Shown here piece after piece: positions 48,244-61,420 of a DNA stretch of 64,000 nt (position 1 is the stretch's first letter; the number at the start of each line of letters is the position of its first letter). The stretch lies in NCBI RefSeq assembly GCF_046630445.1, contig NC_092338.1:336931001-336995000 (forward strand), written 5' to 3'. The translations under genes and the position numbers were made by a program. The notes beneath the pieces were generated by a model. That model was not told the DNA's origin and searched no databases. It saw only the letters and a program-made list of their open reading frames with translations. The stretch comes from Rutidosis leptorrhynchoides. Its lineage: Eukaryota; Streptophyta; Magnoliopsida; Asterales; Asteraceae.

Positions 48244-49454
48244 TGATGTTATGCGAGGTGTATATGAAATAGCTTTATTTTTACTAGGAAATACTATTAA
48301 ATACGATACAATTTTACACAAGATATTTATTTATTTATAGAATGGATATACCTAAACCTTGCTACAACACTTATAGGCTGTGTACCTAATCGTACAGTAG
48401 TGTAGTTTTTAGTAAGTCCGGTTTGTTCCACAGGGAAATCTTTAAACAAAGCTTAACGCTATATTAGTTTTAATTTATAAAAATACAAAATATATATATA
48501 TATAAGTAATATTATTATTATAAAGGGGGGTTTTTACCGTTTAATGACCGGTTTGTCGATTTTAAAAACTTTAGTCGCAGTTAAAACCTAATGTAAAATA
48601 TTAAATAAATAAAAGACTTAATTTAAAATGAAATTGCAATAAATAAAAGTGCGATAATATAAACTTGCGATAATTAAAAAGTACGATAATTAAAAGTGCA
48701 ATTAAATACAATGACAATAAATAAAAGTGCGATAATTAGAAGTGCAATTAAATATAATGACAATAAATAAAAGTGCGATAATTAGAAGTGAAATTAAATA
48801 TAATGACAATAAATAAAAGTGCGATAATTAAAAGTGCAATTAAATATGAAAATAAAGGAATTATGCTTATTTAAACTTCCGTAATCATGATTTTTGACGT
48901 GTTGATTTTAGTTTTATGCCCGTGGGTTAATTGTCCTCTGTCCTGGATTATTTAATATGTCCGTCTGGTTTTTGTCCATAACAGTCCATCAGTCATAAAT
49001 ATAAAGTGCGAGTGTCCTCGTCAAATTATCCTTATACCCGAAGTCAAATATTCCAACTAATTGGGGACTTAAACTGTAACAAGATTTTAATACTTTGTTT
49101 AATAATTACACCAGGTTATCGACTACGTGTAACCTAAGGTTTTAATACTTTGTTATCAATTATGCCAAGTGTCCTTGTACATAATTTCACCCCTGTTTTA
49201 ATAATTCCATAGACTATTAATCCATTCCCGTGTCCGGTTAAATGAACGATTATTCATACATATAAATATCCCGCCCACCGTGTCCGATTGAGTGTATATG
49301 GTTATTTATAGGTACGTCAAATTATAAATCTTTATATTAAAATTAACAAACTATCATTTTGTTAAACAAATATAAAGCCCATTAATAGCCCATAGTCTAA
49401 TTTTCACAAGTGTCGTTCTTTTGTCCAAACCTCAATTATGGTACAAAGCCCAAT
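48244..49454 (-). repeat. 3' LTR (at least this much)
   Basis: Aligns with 62775-64000. It contains about four units of a 46-bp repeat (AAAAGTGCGATAATTAGAAG words, 48650-48850). The LTR probably continues: the TATA box CTATAAAAAGG (minus, 49774-49783) and a GC-word pair (49791-49842) lie upstream of the transcript start. The U3 start is not resolved; 50464 (TGCC after CAGGGGACAT) is one candidate. Confidence 0.8.
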
Positions 49455-49773
49455 TACCCAAATTTAATATTTAGTCAAACATCACGATTACTTCGGCATT
49501 AAATAAGCATAATAATAATTTAGCTACGAGACATTAATGAAAATAACATAAACATAACTTACAGTGGGTATTAATAGCGTAGCGGTATACGGACAGAGTT
49601 TCGACTTACAAAACCTTAAAACATTCGACTAATCGAACCTTATTATTATCACTAACTTAAAATTAAAATTACAAATTGTGATTACGATTTGGAGTGACAC
49701 TTGATACATAAATTGGGTAAAGAAAATATAAATATAAATATATATCCGTATCTAAAATCGTTGAACTGCATCC

Positions 49774-49783
49774 CTTTTTATAG
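49774..49783 (-). promoter_or_regulatory. LTR TATA box of the Athila-type element
   Basis: CTATAAAAAGGGATG on the minus strand, 8 bp downstream of the GC-word pair. Confidence 0.6.
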
Positions 49784-49790
49784 AAAATGG

Positions 49791-49842
49791 GACCTCCGCG
49801 AGTGCGGTCCCTTTTGTCCTTCAGACCTCCGCGAGTGCGGTC
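49791..49842 (-). promoter_or_regulatory. GC-word pair in the LTR promoter
   Basis: GACCTCCGCGAGTGCGGTCC occurs twice 33 bp apart (plus-strand coordinates 49791 and 49824), immediately upstream of the TATA box in element orientation. Confidence 0.7.
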
Positions 49843-52090
49843 CCCTCAATTTCAGCTCACCAAACAAAGGATCCAAGGCTGCCGACGGTTTTTATTATAA
49901 ATATAATATAAATATATAATTTATATAATTAATTATATATTATATGATATTTATATACATAGTTAATTTATTATTTCCGATCCGTTGCGTCGTACGTTGA
50001 AAGTTGGTTCATGTCTCGGTTCCGGATTTTCGAACGTCCTTTCGTATGATTTAATATCTTGTACTTTACGTTTTGCGGCTTGTACTCTTGTCATTTTTAG
50101 GCGTTCCTCATCAATAATTTGAACCTCTTTGCTTGTACTTTGTACTTTTTAGCTTTTTGGTCGTTTGCGTCTTCAATTTGTCGAATCTGCCTTTTGTCTT
50201 CACCTTTTAATATTTAAACGAATATTCCTTGTAAATAGGACAACTGCAACTAAAAGCTTGTCTTTCTTGAGGGATAATGCTATGAAATATATGTTCGTTT
50301 TTAGCATTATCATATGCTTCAACTTAATCCATTTTAAGTTTATAAACCTTATTAAATCGGCAATTGAGTCATAATCATCAACAAACCCTAATTTAGACTC
50401 TAGTCAAAATTAGTCAACCATTAGAACCCTAATGGTTTCCAAGGAACTGTTAAGGCAATGTCCCCTGACATGCTTTTAATTATGGTCTATAACGTATCGG
50501 ATGCAATTACTATCCTTTGTAGGAGCAATAGTAAAGCTCACCCTTATAATTTTTCGGTCTGACACAAGGTCCTGTCTTTGACCATGCTATGCAACCACCG
50601 TTCCTACGGTTGACACCTAATTTGGTTCAGGTGACCTAATGAATTCCAGGTGAATTCTCAGGATTTTACGTTCAATGGTAATGAACGCATTGAAAATGGG
50701 TTTTCAGAAAACAAATCGGTTTGTAATTTTGATCAAAATATTTTCTCGTTCAGCTCGAGTTTAGATATCATTGAATTCCATGAGTTTGAATTCTCAATCT
50801 TTAAGGTCAATCTCTAGGATTGAGTAATATCAGTCTTAAAAGCTGATTTTTGATCTTTAAGGAGATTATCCTTTCTGGGGATCTGATTCATTAGTCTTAT
50901 CCAGCTAATTTGCACGGCGTCCTCCCCATTTTACAAGACAGATCCTCTCATGGTTAGGATAAGTCTGACCACTTGGCAACCCTGTTTGATGCCGAGGTCC
51001 ATGGATTTCCTGCTAATTTTAGAGATGACTTTTCTAGATTTTTCGTCAACCTACAGCTGGTCTGGATGACAACTTCATGACCTAAATCAAGAAGCGCGTT
51101 TCTTTTTTGGAAGACTTTACTTCCTTTTAATGATGGAATTGATTCATCGTGTAGATCCATCTTTCTTACAGTAAATCGGGTAAAACTGTTTAGTTTAGTC
51201 CAAAGCAAAAGTATCTTCAATTATTTGTTACAAAAATATGTGACTTATGTTTTAAATAACTTGGTAAATTTTCCCACACTTGGCTTTTATTTTCTTTTAT
51301 TTGCCTTTTTATTGTCCTCTATTCCATTTTAAATGAATTCTAACATTTTGGTTTGTTTCTCAATTTATGTCCTTTCTGAGGTAACAATAATTTCGGTGTT
51401 AACACCTAGTTTTATCGTTCATAAATATGTATAAACATGATTTTGAATTCATTTAATTGAAAATTTTGAAAATTTTTACTAGAATTGGGTAGTCAGTATA
51501 TAAGACTAGGGTTGTTCTTTGTTATCAGAGAACACTAGATTCTAATACAACTACTACGTTACTAGTATTTTTAATGGTAACCAAGTGTTTAAGTTAAAAT
51601 TTTTAAAAATCCGAAAGAATTTAACCCCTTCCCACACTTAAGATCTTGCAATGCCCTCATTTGCAAGAAATCAGTAACAATTTAAATTATTGAGGGTGAT
51701 TAGCGTAGAAAAATAATTAAATTTTACCAAAGTTTCCAAACATATTGGCATTTGTTTGCTGAATGATAAATGGTGCACATCATTTGTTCATTCTGTCTTG
51801 TTGTTACATCACATTTGTTTTTCATTTTTTTGTCGTCAAAAGTACTAGCTTTTGCTGAACTTAATGCCAGTCTTTGAAAATGCGCTGTTTTACCCTGTTT
51901 TGTACATGAGATAAACTACAAACACATATATACATATTTTTGAAGTTGGGTTTTCACACCACATTCAAAAATTATTAAAATCTAATAAAGTTAGAAAATT
52001 ATAAAAGCTATTATAATAATAAAATAAGAAATAAGAAATAAGAAAATTAAGAATTAGTAACATTACAATAAAATAAACAAAAATAGAAAA
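49843..52090 (-). other. rest of U3 and 3' untranslated interior
   Basis: No ORF of note. The minus-strand motif AAGTGTGGGAA occurs at about 51275 and 51632 and again as AAGTGTGGGGA at 55817, and might be copies of a purine-tract-like signal. Confidence 0.4.
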
Positions 52091-52513
52091 TTACGGATGA
52101 GGAGGATGGTTCCAGTATGGGTCCCAAGCGTATCCATAGATGCTGTAAAATGCTTGGGCCGGGTCATATATAGGATATGGTGGTCGGCTCTCTAAAGTCC
52201 AAGGAGCAAATTCGGGCATAACGGTAGGAATGTAGTCTCTACCTACGTGTGTACAATGACTTATGATTTGGCTTTGATGATACTGCCAATCTTGAAATGC
52301 TTTTTGTCTAGCCATTTCATACTCGTGTCGAGCCATAAAAATTTGCATTTCCGTCATTGGATTACCCCCTCCCGGTTGACCTTGCTGTTGATCTCTCTCA
52401 ACCTGTGGATGCCTGCCATCATAACGTGATGCCGTGTTGTTTCGTTTCTTTAAGACCTTAGCACCATGATAAACACGCAAATCTATTCTATCGCGGGGTT
52501 CTGGTTCTGCCAT
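52091..52513 (-). CDS. 140-residue downstream ORF, overlapping the previous stop
   Basis: ATG at 52513 overlaps the stop of the preceding ORF in a TAATG arrangement, as used for termination-reinitiation in some retroelements. The N-terminal half is basic with Gln/Gly-rich stretches (about residues 35-52); the middle (MARHEYEMARQKAFQDW) could be helical; the C-terminus is rich in Tyr, Pro and Trp. I recognise no family. It could be the C-terminal part of the preceding protein separated by a frameshift, or a distinct accessory protein. Confidence 0.45.
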   Translation of the reverse strand: MAEPEPRDRIDLRVYHGAKVLKKRNNTASRYDGRHPQVERDQQQGQPGGGNPMTEMQIFMARHEYEMARQKAFQDWQYHQSQIISHCTHVGRDYIPTVMPEFAPWTLESRPPYPIYDPAQAFYSIYGYAWDPYWNHPPHP

Positions 52514-54121
52514 TAATATTCCCCCCGACTTATATCCACACCAAGATATTCAGCAATTAAAGTAATAAATATACCACCTCCTATTATGCTACCACGCCTC
52601 ATACCCCTAACCATAGTCAATAAATAATAACCCATACAAAAAGATATACTTACAGCGCTCTGTGGGTCTCGAATACACATGTGGTAAAACAAATCCTGTT
52701 CATTTACCTTTTCCTTATTCTTACCTCGTTGTGCAATTGAATTGGCTAAAAACCTATGGATTACTCTTAATTCAGCTCTATCAATATCAAGATAAGAGTA
52801 TAATCCTCCCTGGAATCGGCGATGGCTAGTCATCCTACTCCATACGTCATTTGTATCAAAATTCTCATCCACCCTCCTACCATAAACTATTAACCTCTGG
52901 CAATCATAAGATGCTAGCTCCTCGGACGTATATATACCTAAAGCCCGAGCCATGTCTAGTAAGGACATATGGCGCATCTCCCCTCCTAATAAAAATCTAA
53001 TAAAACTACGATCGGTTAAAGTATCTACCCGATCATTTATTTCAATAGTACACAATAACTCTATACACCATTCTCTATATACAGGTCTACGCATGTTGAA
53101 TAAATGTACCCAATCATTAAAAGTAGAATTACCATACCTTTGAGTAAGTAATTCCCTGATTGGCTCGGTCAATTCCACTACCTCTAATGGCTCCCAATCT
53201 ATAACTCTGGGTACCTCAACATTATTAGACACAAGGTTGTGCAAGTTCTTTTGATATTTTAGATAGTCTATCCAATATCTATCAAATCTCAAATTCGAAT
53301 GTAAATCTGCCTCATGAATGTTTGAATATGAAACAATTGGGTGAGGCATATCTTGTCGGTAATGGTTATTAATTTCCTGTTGATTTGCATCTTCCGGAGG
53401 AGCATTGCGAGCCTGGGATGAAGATTCACCCCTTTCAGTCTGCAAAATATATCAAACACAATTTTTGTGCATCCAAATATGCATTAGTTTTAGCAAAATA
53501 ACAACTTAAAATAATCACAATAACATGTTAAATCAAAATTAAACTTATACACATTTTCACATTTTTTTTTTTTACAATTCTATACTTTTCCAAATATACT
53601 TATACAAAAATGTATACAAAGTTTCTTCGCATTTAACTTCTAAAACATGTTAAAAATAATTATTATAACAATTAAACAAGTTCCTCATGGCATTCATATC
53701 AATTAAATCAAGTTTATGCAATTTTGGTTCAAAAAGTACACTTTAATCTTCATAAATCATGTTTAGGATCAAAGTTTTGATCATTTAGCAACCTAAACAT
53801 GTTACACTACTCAATTTAGCATAAACTAACAACAAAATTCGGTCATAACTTGTTTATATCAAAAAGCCCTAATTTTGCTCAAGAACACGAACCCTAGATT
53901 ATTCAAAAATTGAAGTTCAAAGCTTCTAATCATGTTAAATAGCATCAATCTAGGTTATACAAGCATAATATACAAACAATTTAAGCATTATTACACTAGA
54001 AAGCATCAAAATCGAATTATGTATGAAATTGTTCAAGAACACTAAAATTCGGATTAAATGGTGTTTAGGTGTAGAAATTTACCGATTTCCTTGTGTAATT
54101 CCTTGATAATAGTCTCCTCAT
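52513..54121 (-). CDS. Athila ORF-1-like protein, predicted spliced
   Basis: The main exon (53439-52513) has no suitable ATG at its start but is preceded by an acceptor TTTTGCAG. Upstream, ATG 54121 opens MRRLLSRNYTRKS and meets a donor TCG|GTAAAT at 54082; joining them keeps the frame and gives 321 residues. The body (FNDWVHLFNMRRPVYREWCI, FIRFLLGGEMRHMSLLDMAR, ALGIYTSEEL, FCMGYYLLTMVRG) matches the Athila ORF-1 family, which sits downstream of pol or in the env-like position in Athila elements. A hydrophobic stretch near the C-terminus (GGGIFITLIAEYLGV) is too short to prove a membrane anchor. Function is unknown for the family. No internal stop, in contrast with gag-pol. Confidence 0.65.
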
Positions 54122-54267
54122 TGCGATTTTATGAAAGATTTGATGAAAAATGATGAAAAATGGCGAATTTGTGATGATTTTTCGTGGGTTTTTCGGGTGA
54201 AAATATGTGTGTGTGTGTGTGTGTTTGGAACTGGTCTGTTCGACCAGATAACCCATTTGGGTTTTGT

Positions 54268-54322
54268 GACCTCCGCGAGTGCGGTCGTGGGCCCGTTTAA
54301 ATCACCGAGAGTCGCGGTGGTC
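54268..54322 (-). promoter_or_regulatory. GC-word pair upstream of the spliced ORF
   Basis: GACCTCCGCGAGTGCGGTC (54268) and CACCGAGAGTCGCGGTGG (54303), 150-200 bp before the predicted ATG at 54121. A TATAAAAAAAA stretch lies just upstream (about 54330-54350), so a separate promoter is possible. Confidence 0.5.
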
Positions 54323-54364
54323 TGCTGTTTTTTTTTTATAAAAAAAAAACCTTATACTATTTAA

Positions 54365-55236
54365 AACATAAATTAAATTTAAAATTTTGTTTTTCCTTTT
54401 ATTTAGGACGAGGTTGTTTCGGAACGATGTCCTAGTCCGTCCCTCGATAAAATTTTAAAATTTCGTCATTTCAAAGCGTTGATTTAAAAGCAAAGATTTT
54501 TTTTTGGTTTTTTAATGTTTTTGGCATACTTTAATTCAATAAGGTTAAAAATAATGATAATAAAAGTTCTCGTCCCTCCCTCGGGTAAAGCAATTTCGGT
54601 TCAACGACCTAGTCTTCAACTCACGACGAATTTTAAAAATCATATTTTTAACTTAGCGAAATAAAGTAAATTTTTGTTTTTAAATTCACACCAAACTTAA
54701 ATTTAAAATGCATAAAAAATTCACACCAAACTTATATTATATTTTTGTTTTTATACATACAAACTTATATTAAAAATATTAAAATTTTCAAATATTTACA
54801 AACTTAAATATATTGATTTTAAAAAAAATTCACAATATTAATTTAATATTTATATATTAATTTTAAAAACATGGTAAAAATAAAATTAAAAATCTTTTTG
54901 GCTTTTATCCCACTTTAATCAATCAAATATTATCAAAAATATGCGCCCCTCTTTTCGGTAAAGTAATTTCGGTTCCATGACCTAATTTAACTCATGATGA
55001 ATTTTTGAAATATTTTTGGTTGATTGATTAAAGATATTTATACCTTAAGAATAAACGTTAAATTTCGCAGTGATGTAATAAATTTTTGTATGATATCAAT
55101 AATTTCGGTCGCAAGACCTAATTTTATCGAATACCAATTTAATACTTTATAGCAAACAAATTAGCGTTTATTATCAAAAGGTTAAAAATAAAAATAAAAA
55201 TAAAAACTGTACAAACTTACATGTAAGATAGTATTC
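54365..55236 (-). other. AT-rich spacer between downstream ORFs
   Basis: No coding signal. Repeated words GACTAGGTC/GACCTAATTT and AATTTCGGTT occur several times (54415, 54600, 54970, 55110). Confidence 0.4.
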
Positions 55237-55653
55237 TTAGTGATATGCTCTAGCCCACTCATAAGATAGTCGGACTAATTGATTTTTCATAGCTACATAG
55301 GCGTAACATCGAGCATTTAACGTTTTTTCTTCTAAACATATGAACGGTCCGTTTCTGCATAAAGTAACAAATTCGGTGTTTAAATAGGTTTGATTATTTG
55401 AACATTTACCTTCGTGTGACCATTTTTCGCATTTGTGACATCTTTCAAGGTGTCGTGCTCTTCTTTTCGCTGCGGATTTTGATTTTCCTTTACCAAATTG
55501 TAACTTATTATTTTCGCATCTGGATTCTTTTCTTACTTCGTCTAATTTGCCTCTGATTAATGATACTATTTCACTTGGAAGGGTGTCATTATTCCGTTTA
55601 GTAATCAAAGCGTGTAGCATTAGACCATGGTTTAATTCACAGGAAGTCTTCAT
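55237..55653 (-). CDS. 138-residue ORF with a zinc-knuckle-like motif
   Basis: Starts at ATG 55653, about 170 bp after the pol stop, and ends at TAA 55237. A basic stretch (KGKSKSAAKRRARH, about 54-67) precedes CHKCEKWSHEGKC (C-x2-C-x4-H-x3-C, about 72-84), one residue shorter than a retroviral knuckle. A second Cys cluster lies in the C-terminal half. It may bind nucleic acid (inference). No family recognised. The intact frame next to a damaged pol suggests either chance or independent use. Confidence 0.5.
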   Translation of the reverse strand: MKTSCELNHGLMLHALITKRNNDTLPSEIVSLIRGKLDEVRKESRCENNKLQFGKGKSKSAAKRRARHLERCHKCEKWSHEGKCSNNQTYLNTEFVTLCRNGPFICLEEKTLNARCYAYVAMKNQLVRLSYEWARAYH

Positions 55654-55823
55654 TTCGTAAAACCTAAAAAAATAAAAATTTAGAATGGGGGGAGAAGACT
55701 AGTTCTTTAGGGTCTGCTAGGGAAAGACCATTCGGGTTCCATTTTCGAGAACTACACGAAAACAGAAAATCTAACTCTAACAGAAATACATATTATCCTT
55801 AAAAGACTTGATTCTCCCCACAC

Positions 55824-58800
55824 TTAGTTAGCTGTGGTGTTGAAATTGTGATTAACTTCGTTGTCAACTTCCATCGGACTATCTATGTAATGTTTAACTC
55901 TGTGACCATTAACTTTAAATTCAATCCCATTTGAATTTATTAATTCTACTGTTCCGTATGGGAAAACTCTTTTGACTATGAATGGTCCAGACCATCTTGA
56001 TTTCAATTTTCCAGGAAATAGCTTGAATCGTGAATTGAAAAGAAGAACTTTGTCTCATTCCTTAAATTCTTTTGAACTTCTGATTCTTTTATCATGCCAT
56101 TTCTTCGTTCTTTCCTTATAGATTAGTGAATTTTCGTATGCTTCTTGTCTTAATTCTTCTAATTCATTTAGTTGACTTAATCGTAGACGTCCAGCTTCAT
56201 GTAAATCAAGATTACATGTCTTCAAAGCCCAAAATGCTTTGTGTTCAATTTCTACTGGAAGATGACATGCTTTTCCGTAAACGAGTTTAAAAGGTGTGGT
56301 TCCAATTGGAGTTTTGTAGGCTGTTCTAAAAGCCCAGAGTGCATCCTCCAATTTAATGGACCATTCCTTCGGATTTGATCCTACGGTTTTCTCTAAAATA
56401 CGTTTTAAAGCTCGGTTGGTATTTTCAACTTGTCCACTTGTTTGTGGATGATATGCAGTGGAGATTTTATGAGTTACTCCATATCTTTTGAGAACTTTCT
56501 CAAGTTGATTATTACAGAAATGAGTACCCCGATCACTTATTAAAGCTTTCGGTGTTCCAAACCTTGCAAAAAGATGTTTTAAAAGGTTGACTACAACTCG
56601 TGCATCGTTAGTTGGGAGAGCTTGTGCTTCCGCCCATTTAGATACATAATCAATGGCTACGAGAATATAGAGATTATTATGAGATTTTGGAAATGGACCC
56701 ATAAAGTCAATACCCCAAATGTCAAATACTTCACATACTTGAATGGCATTTTGTGGCATTTCATCACGTTGACTTATTTTTCTGGCCCTTTGACAAGCAT
56801 CACAGGATTTGCAAAGAAGGTGTGCGTCTTTGTAAATTGTAGGCCAATAGAATCCAGCATCGTAAACTTTTCTTGCTATTAGTTGAGGCCCATAATGCCC
56901 TCCTGTTGGTCCTGTGTGACAATGGTTTAAGATTTTACTAGCTTCATCTCCGAATACACATCGGCGTATTATTCCATCTGGACAACTTTTAAACAAATGT
57001 GGATCTTCCCAGAAATAGTGTTTTATATCACTAAAGAATTTCTTTCGTTTTTGGTACGACAATCCTTTTTCAAGGAATTCACATACTAAGTAGTTTGCAT
57101 AGACTGCAAACCATGGAATTTCATTATAATCTATCTTCAATAGATATTCATCAGGAAAGTTGTCTTGTATGGCCGATTCATTTAGAACTTCTAATTCGGG
57201 ATTTTCAAGACGAGAAAGATGATCAGCGGCGAGATTTTCTGCTCCCTTTTTATCTCGAATTTCAATATCAAACTCTTGTAAGAGTAAGCTCCAATGGTTA
57301 ATCGTGGTTTAGCATCTTGTTTCGAAAATAGGTATCTAAGAGCAGAATGGTCGGTATAGACCACCGTTTTAGCTAGAACGAGATATGAACGAAATTTGTC
57401 AAAAGCAAAGACAATAGCAAGGAGTTCTTTTTCAGTAGTTGTGTAATTTGTTTGTCCTCCTTGTAACGTCTTACTAGCATAATATATAGGTTGAAATCGT
57501 TTTTCAATCCTTTGTCCTAAAACGGCTCCCATTGCAAAATCACTTGCATCACACATAAGTTCAAATGGTAGATTCCAATTTGGAGTTATCATAATCGGCG
57601 CATTAGTGAGTTTTTATTTAAGAATATTAAAAGATTTGATACATTCATCTGAAAAGTTGAATGGAGCATCCTTTTCTAGGAGTTTATTCATAGGAGTGGC
57701 AATTTTAGAAAAATATTTTATGAAACGTCGGTAAAAACCGGCATGCCCTAGAAAACTCCTAACTCCTCTAACATTAGTGGGATGTGGAAGTTTAGCAATT
57801 ACATCTACATTAGCTCTATCCACTTCAATTCCTTCCTTTGAAATTTTATGTCCAAGAACGATGCCTTCTTTAACCATGAAATGGCATTTTTCCCAATTAA
57901 GAACTAGATTTGATTGTTCACATCTAATAAGCATTCGTTCAAGATTAACTAGACATGATTCAAATGTATCACCGAAGAATGAAAAGTCATCCATAAAAAC
58001 TTTCATGCATTCTTCTATCATGTCGTGAAAAATCGCCATCATGCACCTTTGAAAGGTTGCAGGGGCATTGCAAAGTCCAAATGGCATGCGTTTGTAAGCA
58101 AAAGTACCATAAGGGCACGTGAACGTGGTTTTTTCTTGGTCCTCGGGTGCTATTGGAATTTGAAAATATCCGGAAAAACCATCAAGAAAACAATAGTAAC
58201 TATTTCCGGCTAATCTTTCCAACATTTGATCAATGAAAGGTAAGGGGAAGTGATCTTTTCTGGTGGCGTCATTTAATTTTCTATAATCAATACATACACG
58301 CCATCCTGTTACAGTCCTAGTCGGAATAAGCTCATTTTTCTCATTTGTGATGACAGTCATGCCACCCTTCTTAGGCACGCATTGAACTGGGCTTACCCAT
58401 GGACTATCAGAAATTGGATAAATTAAACCTGCATCTAGTAGTTTAATAATTTCTTTCTTAACAACATCTTGCATATTAGGATTTAGTCTTCGTTGGCGTT
58501 GCACATACGTTTTATGACCTTCTTCCATAAGGATTTTATGTGTGCAATACGAAGGACTTATTCCTTTAATATCATGAATCTTCCATGCAATAGCTGGTTT
58601 ATGAGCTTTTAGCACAGAAATGAGTTGAGATTTTTCATTTTCAGTAAGAGAAGACGATATTATTACAGGTAATTCAGATTCACCATGTAAATAAGCGTAT
58701 TCCAAATGGTTTGGAAGTGGCTTTAACTCTAATTTCGGTGGTTCTTCTATCGATGATTTATATCGATATCTGTCTTCTTCTTTTAGCATTTGAATTTCTT

Positions 58801-60349
58801 CTGTTGTTGGTTCATATCCATTAGCCATAAGTGTAGCTAACATTTCAGTTTCATCAATTGGTTCAGTTCCTTCTCCTAAAGAACATTCTCCTGTTCCTTG
58901 TAATTCTGGAAATTCTTCTAACAATTCTGCATGTGATTCTATAGTTTGAATATAACAACATGTATCATCTGCAGATTGCGGTTGTTGCATTGCTCTATAA
59001 ACTGAAAAGGTAACACTCTCGTCCTCTATACTTAGGGTTAGTTTCTTACCAAACACGTCTATCATTGCTTTAGCCGTGTTTAAAAATGGTCTTCCTAATA
59101 TGAGAGGAACTTGAGAATCTTCTTCCATGTCCAGAACAACAAAATCTACTGGAAATACTAAAGTACCAACTTTAACTAGCATGTTCTCCATTATTCCTCT
59201 AGGATATTTTACTGATCTATCGGCTAGTTGTATGCTTATTCGTGTTGGTTTCAATTCTCCAAGGTCTAGTTTAGCGTATAGTGAATACGACATTAAATTT
59301 ATACTAGCACCTAAGTCTGCCAATGCTTCTATTGAACTAAGACTACCCAGAAAACATGGAATTGTGAAACTTCCTGGATCAGATAGTTTTTCTGGTATCT
59401 TATTCAACAGCACTGCTGAACAATTAGCATTCATAGTAACAGCCGAGAGTTCTTCCATTTTCTTTCTATTTGAGATTAGATCTTTTAGAAATTTAGCATA
59501 TCTAGGCATTCCTGAAATCACATCAATGAAAGGAAGATTTACATTTATCTGTTTAAACATATCCAAGAATTTGGATTGCTCGGCTTCAAGTCTCTCTTTT
59601 CTCATTTTACTTGGGTAAGGAAGTGGTGGTTGGTATGGTTTAACATAAGGTTTTGCCTTAACTGTGTTATCTTCATTAACCTTTTGAACTACCGGTTCTT
59701 TTTCCTTATCTTGTTCAGGTTGTGGTTCTTGTAGAGTAGGAATAGCTTCCTCAAAAATTACAGGTATTTCAGGTGGTTTAAGTGTAATACCACTTCTTGT
59801 GGTAATGGCTTTAGCTGTTTCATTTCGGGGGTTAGCATTTGTATCACTAGGTAGACTTCCCGGTTTTCTTTCACCTATCAACCTTGCTAGGTTACTTACT
59901 TCTTGTTCCAAATTTTGAATAGAAGCTTGTTGATTTCTAAATGCTTGAGCATTTTGTTCATTTGTTTGTTTCTGAGATGTGAAAAATTGTGTTTGAGATT
60001 CAACTAGCTTCGTCATCATATCTTCTAAATTCGGCTTTTTATCATCGGTTTGTGGTGGTTTGTTTTTAAAATTAGGTCTTTGCTGATTGTAAGTATTATT
60101 GGATACTTGTTGATTGCTAGGTCCTTGTTGGTTGTTGTATGGAACATTTTGATTATAATTCTGGTTTTGGTGGTAAATCGGTCTTGGCGGTTGATAATTA
60201 TTCTGATAATTATTTCCAGGCCTTTGGTTTAGATATGAAACATTCTCTCTTTGTTCCATTGTTAGTTCAATACTGAGACAATCTTTTGTCAAATGTGGTC
60301 CTCCACACTGCTCACAACTAATTCGTATTGAGTGTATATCCTTAGTCAT
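55824..60349 (-). pseudogene. Athila-type gag end and pol (protease, RT, RNase H, integrase)
   Basis: From ATG 60349: a CCHC knuckle CEQCGGPHLTKDC (residues 12-24, C-x2-C-x3-H-x4-C), a Gln/Asn-rich region, aspartic protease DLGA (Asp345), RT with SPWVSPVQCVPKKGG, DYRKLNDAT and the FMDD active site (785-788). A stop at 57614-57616 separates RT from RNase H (CDASDFAMGAVLGQ, TDHSALRYL), a frameshift lies near 57300, and integrase follows (57140-56055) with an HHCC zinc site and catalytic Asp, Asp, Glu spaced D-x57-D-x35-E. A stop at 56055-56057 cuts the integrase C-terminus, whose frame goes on to 55824. Catalytic residues remain intact; the lesions are scattered, so decay began after insertion or in a transcribed parent. 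Confidence 0.9.
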
Positions 60350-60352
60350 CTT

Positions 60353-61420
60353 TTACATTCGTCTCTCGACAGCATCTATCTTTACGGAAATGGAATCTAA
60401 GTCATGGCTAGAATCGGCTCTAGCTGCTTTAGATGATCTAACGATATCTTTTTCTTGGTGCCACTCATGTGAGTGGGAAGCAGTGTTATCAATAATCTTA
60501 AGCGTCAGTTTCTGTTTTCTTCATAATGGAACCACCAGCTGCTATGTCTATGTCTTTCCTTGTAGTGATGTCGCATCCTTGGTAGAATATTTGTACTATT
60601 TGACAAGTGTCTAAACCATGTTGCGGACATCCTCTTAATAACTTACCAAATCTTGTCCATGCCTCATATAGAGTTTCATTTGGCTTCTGTGTGAACGTAA
60701 CAATTTCTCCTTGAAGTCTTACGGCTTTAGATGCCGGAAAGAATTGTTTAAGAAATTTTTCAACTAAAACGTCCCATGTATCAATCGCCCCTCAGGTAAC
60801 GATTCTAACCAATCTTTGGCTTCTCCCTTTAAAGTCCAGGGAAATAACATGGGATATATCTGTTCATCCTCTACTTCTCTTATTTTAAATAAAGTACAGA
60901 TCCTATTAAAGGTACGAAGATGTTCATTTGGATCTTCCTTCGGTGCACCACTAAATTGGCATTGATTAGTCACCATGTGTAGAATTTGTCCTTTGATTTC
61001 ATAATCTGGTGCATTAATGTTAGGTTGAGTAATTGCGTGACCTTGGCCAGTGCGTTTAGCTCTCATTCGGTCTTCCATACTTAAAGGTTCCAGATTCTCC
61101 ATGATTGAATTTGTTGAATCTAAATCACTAGAGGATTCTGATTTAATGGTTTGTTCCTCAACAATCTCTGTTTGAATGATTGGTGGTTCCGGAGGAAAGA
61201 TTAGTGGTTCAGGATCTCGGAATCGTCCCTGAATATTCTCCGGATTCTCAATTGTGAGGTCGGGTTCAAAAAATGGATTATCGGAAATTTGAATTGGAGT
61301 ACTTGGTTGACTGGATGACGATTCTAAAGAAAAATCAACGGCGACAATATTTGCTAGATGTCTTGATCGAGTTACAGGTGGTGAACGTACAAAAGGTGGT
61401 GAACGTTTTGCTCGGTGCAT
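60353..61420 (-). pseudogene. Athila-type gag
   Basis: ATG 61420 opens 218 codons with a Ser/Pro/Glu-rich N-terminus, then NAPDYEIKGQILHMV and FKIREVEDEQIYPMLFPWTL and KGEAKDWLESLP, the retrotransposon gag capsid signature. A frameshift near 60795 changes frame; capsid similarity goes on (KPNETLYEAWTRFGKLLRGC near 60690-60630). A second frame change lies near 60500 and a stop at 60353-60355 just before the pol ORF ATG. The capsid protein is therefore broken three times in this copy. Confidence 0.85.

Noticed and set aside
59127..59618. 163-codon plus-strand ORF
   Set aside because: Antisense shadow of the protease region of the Athila-type pol.
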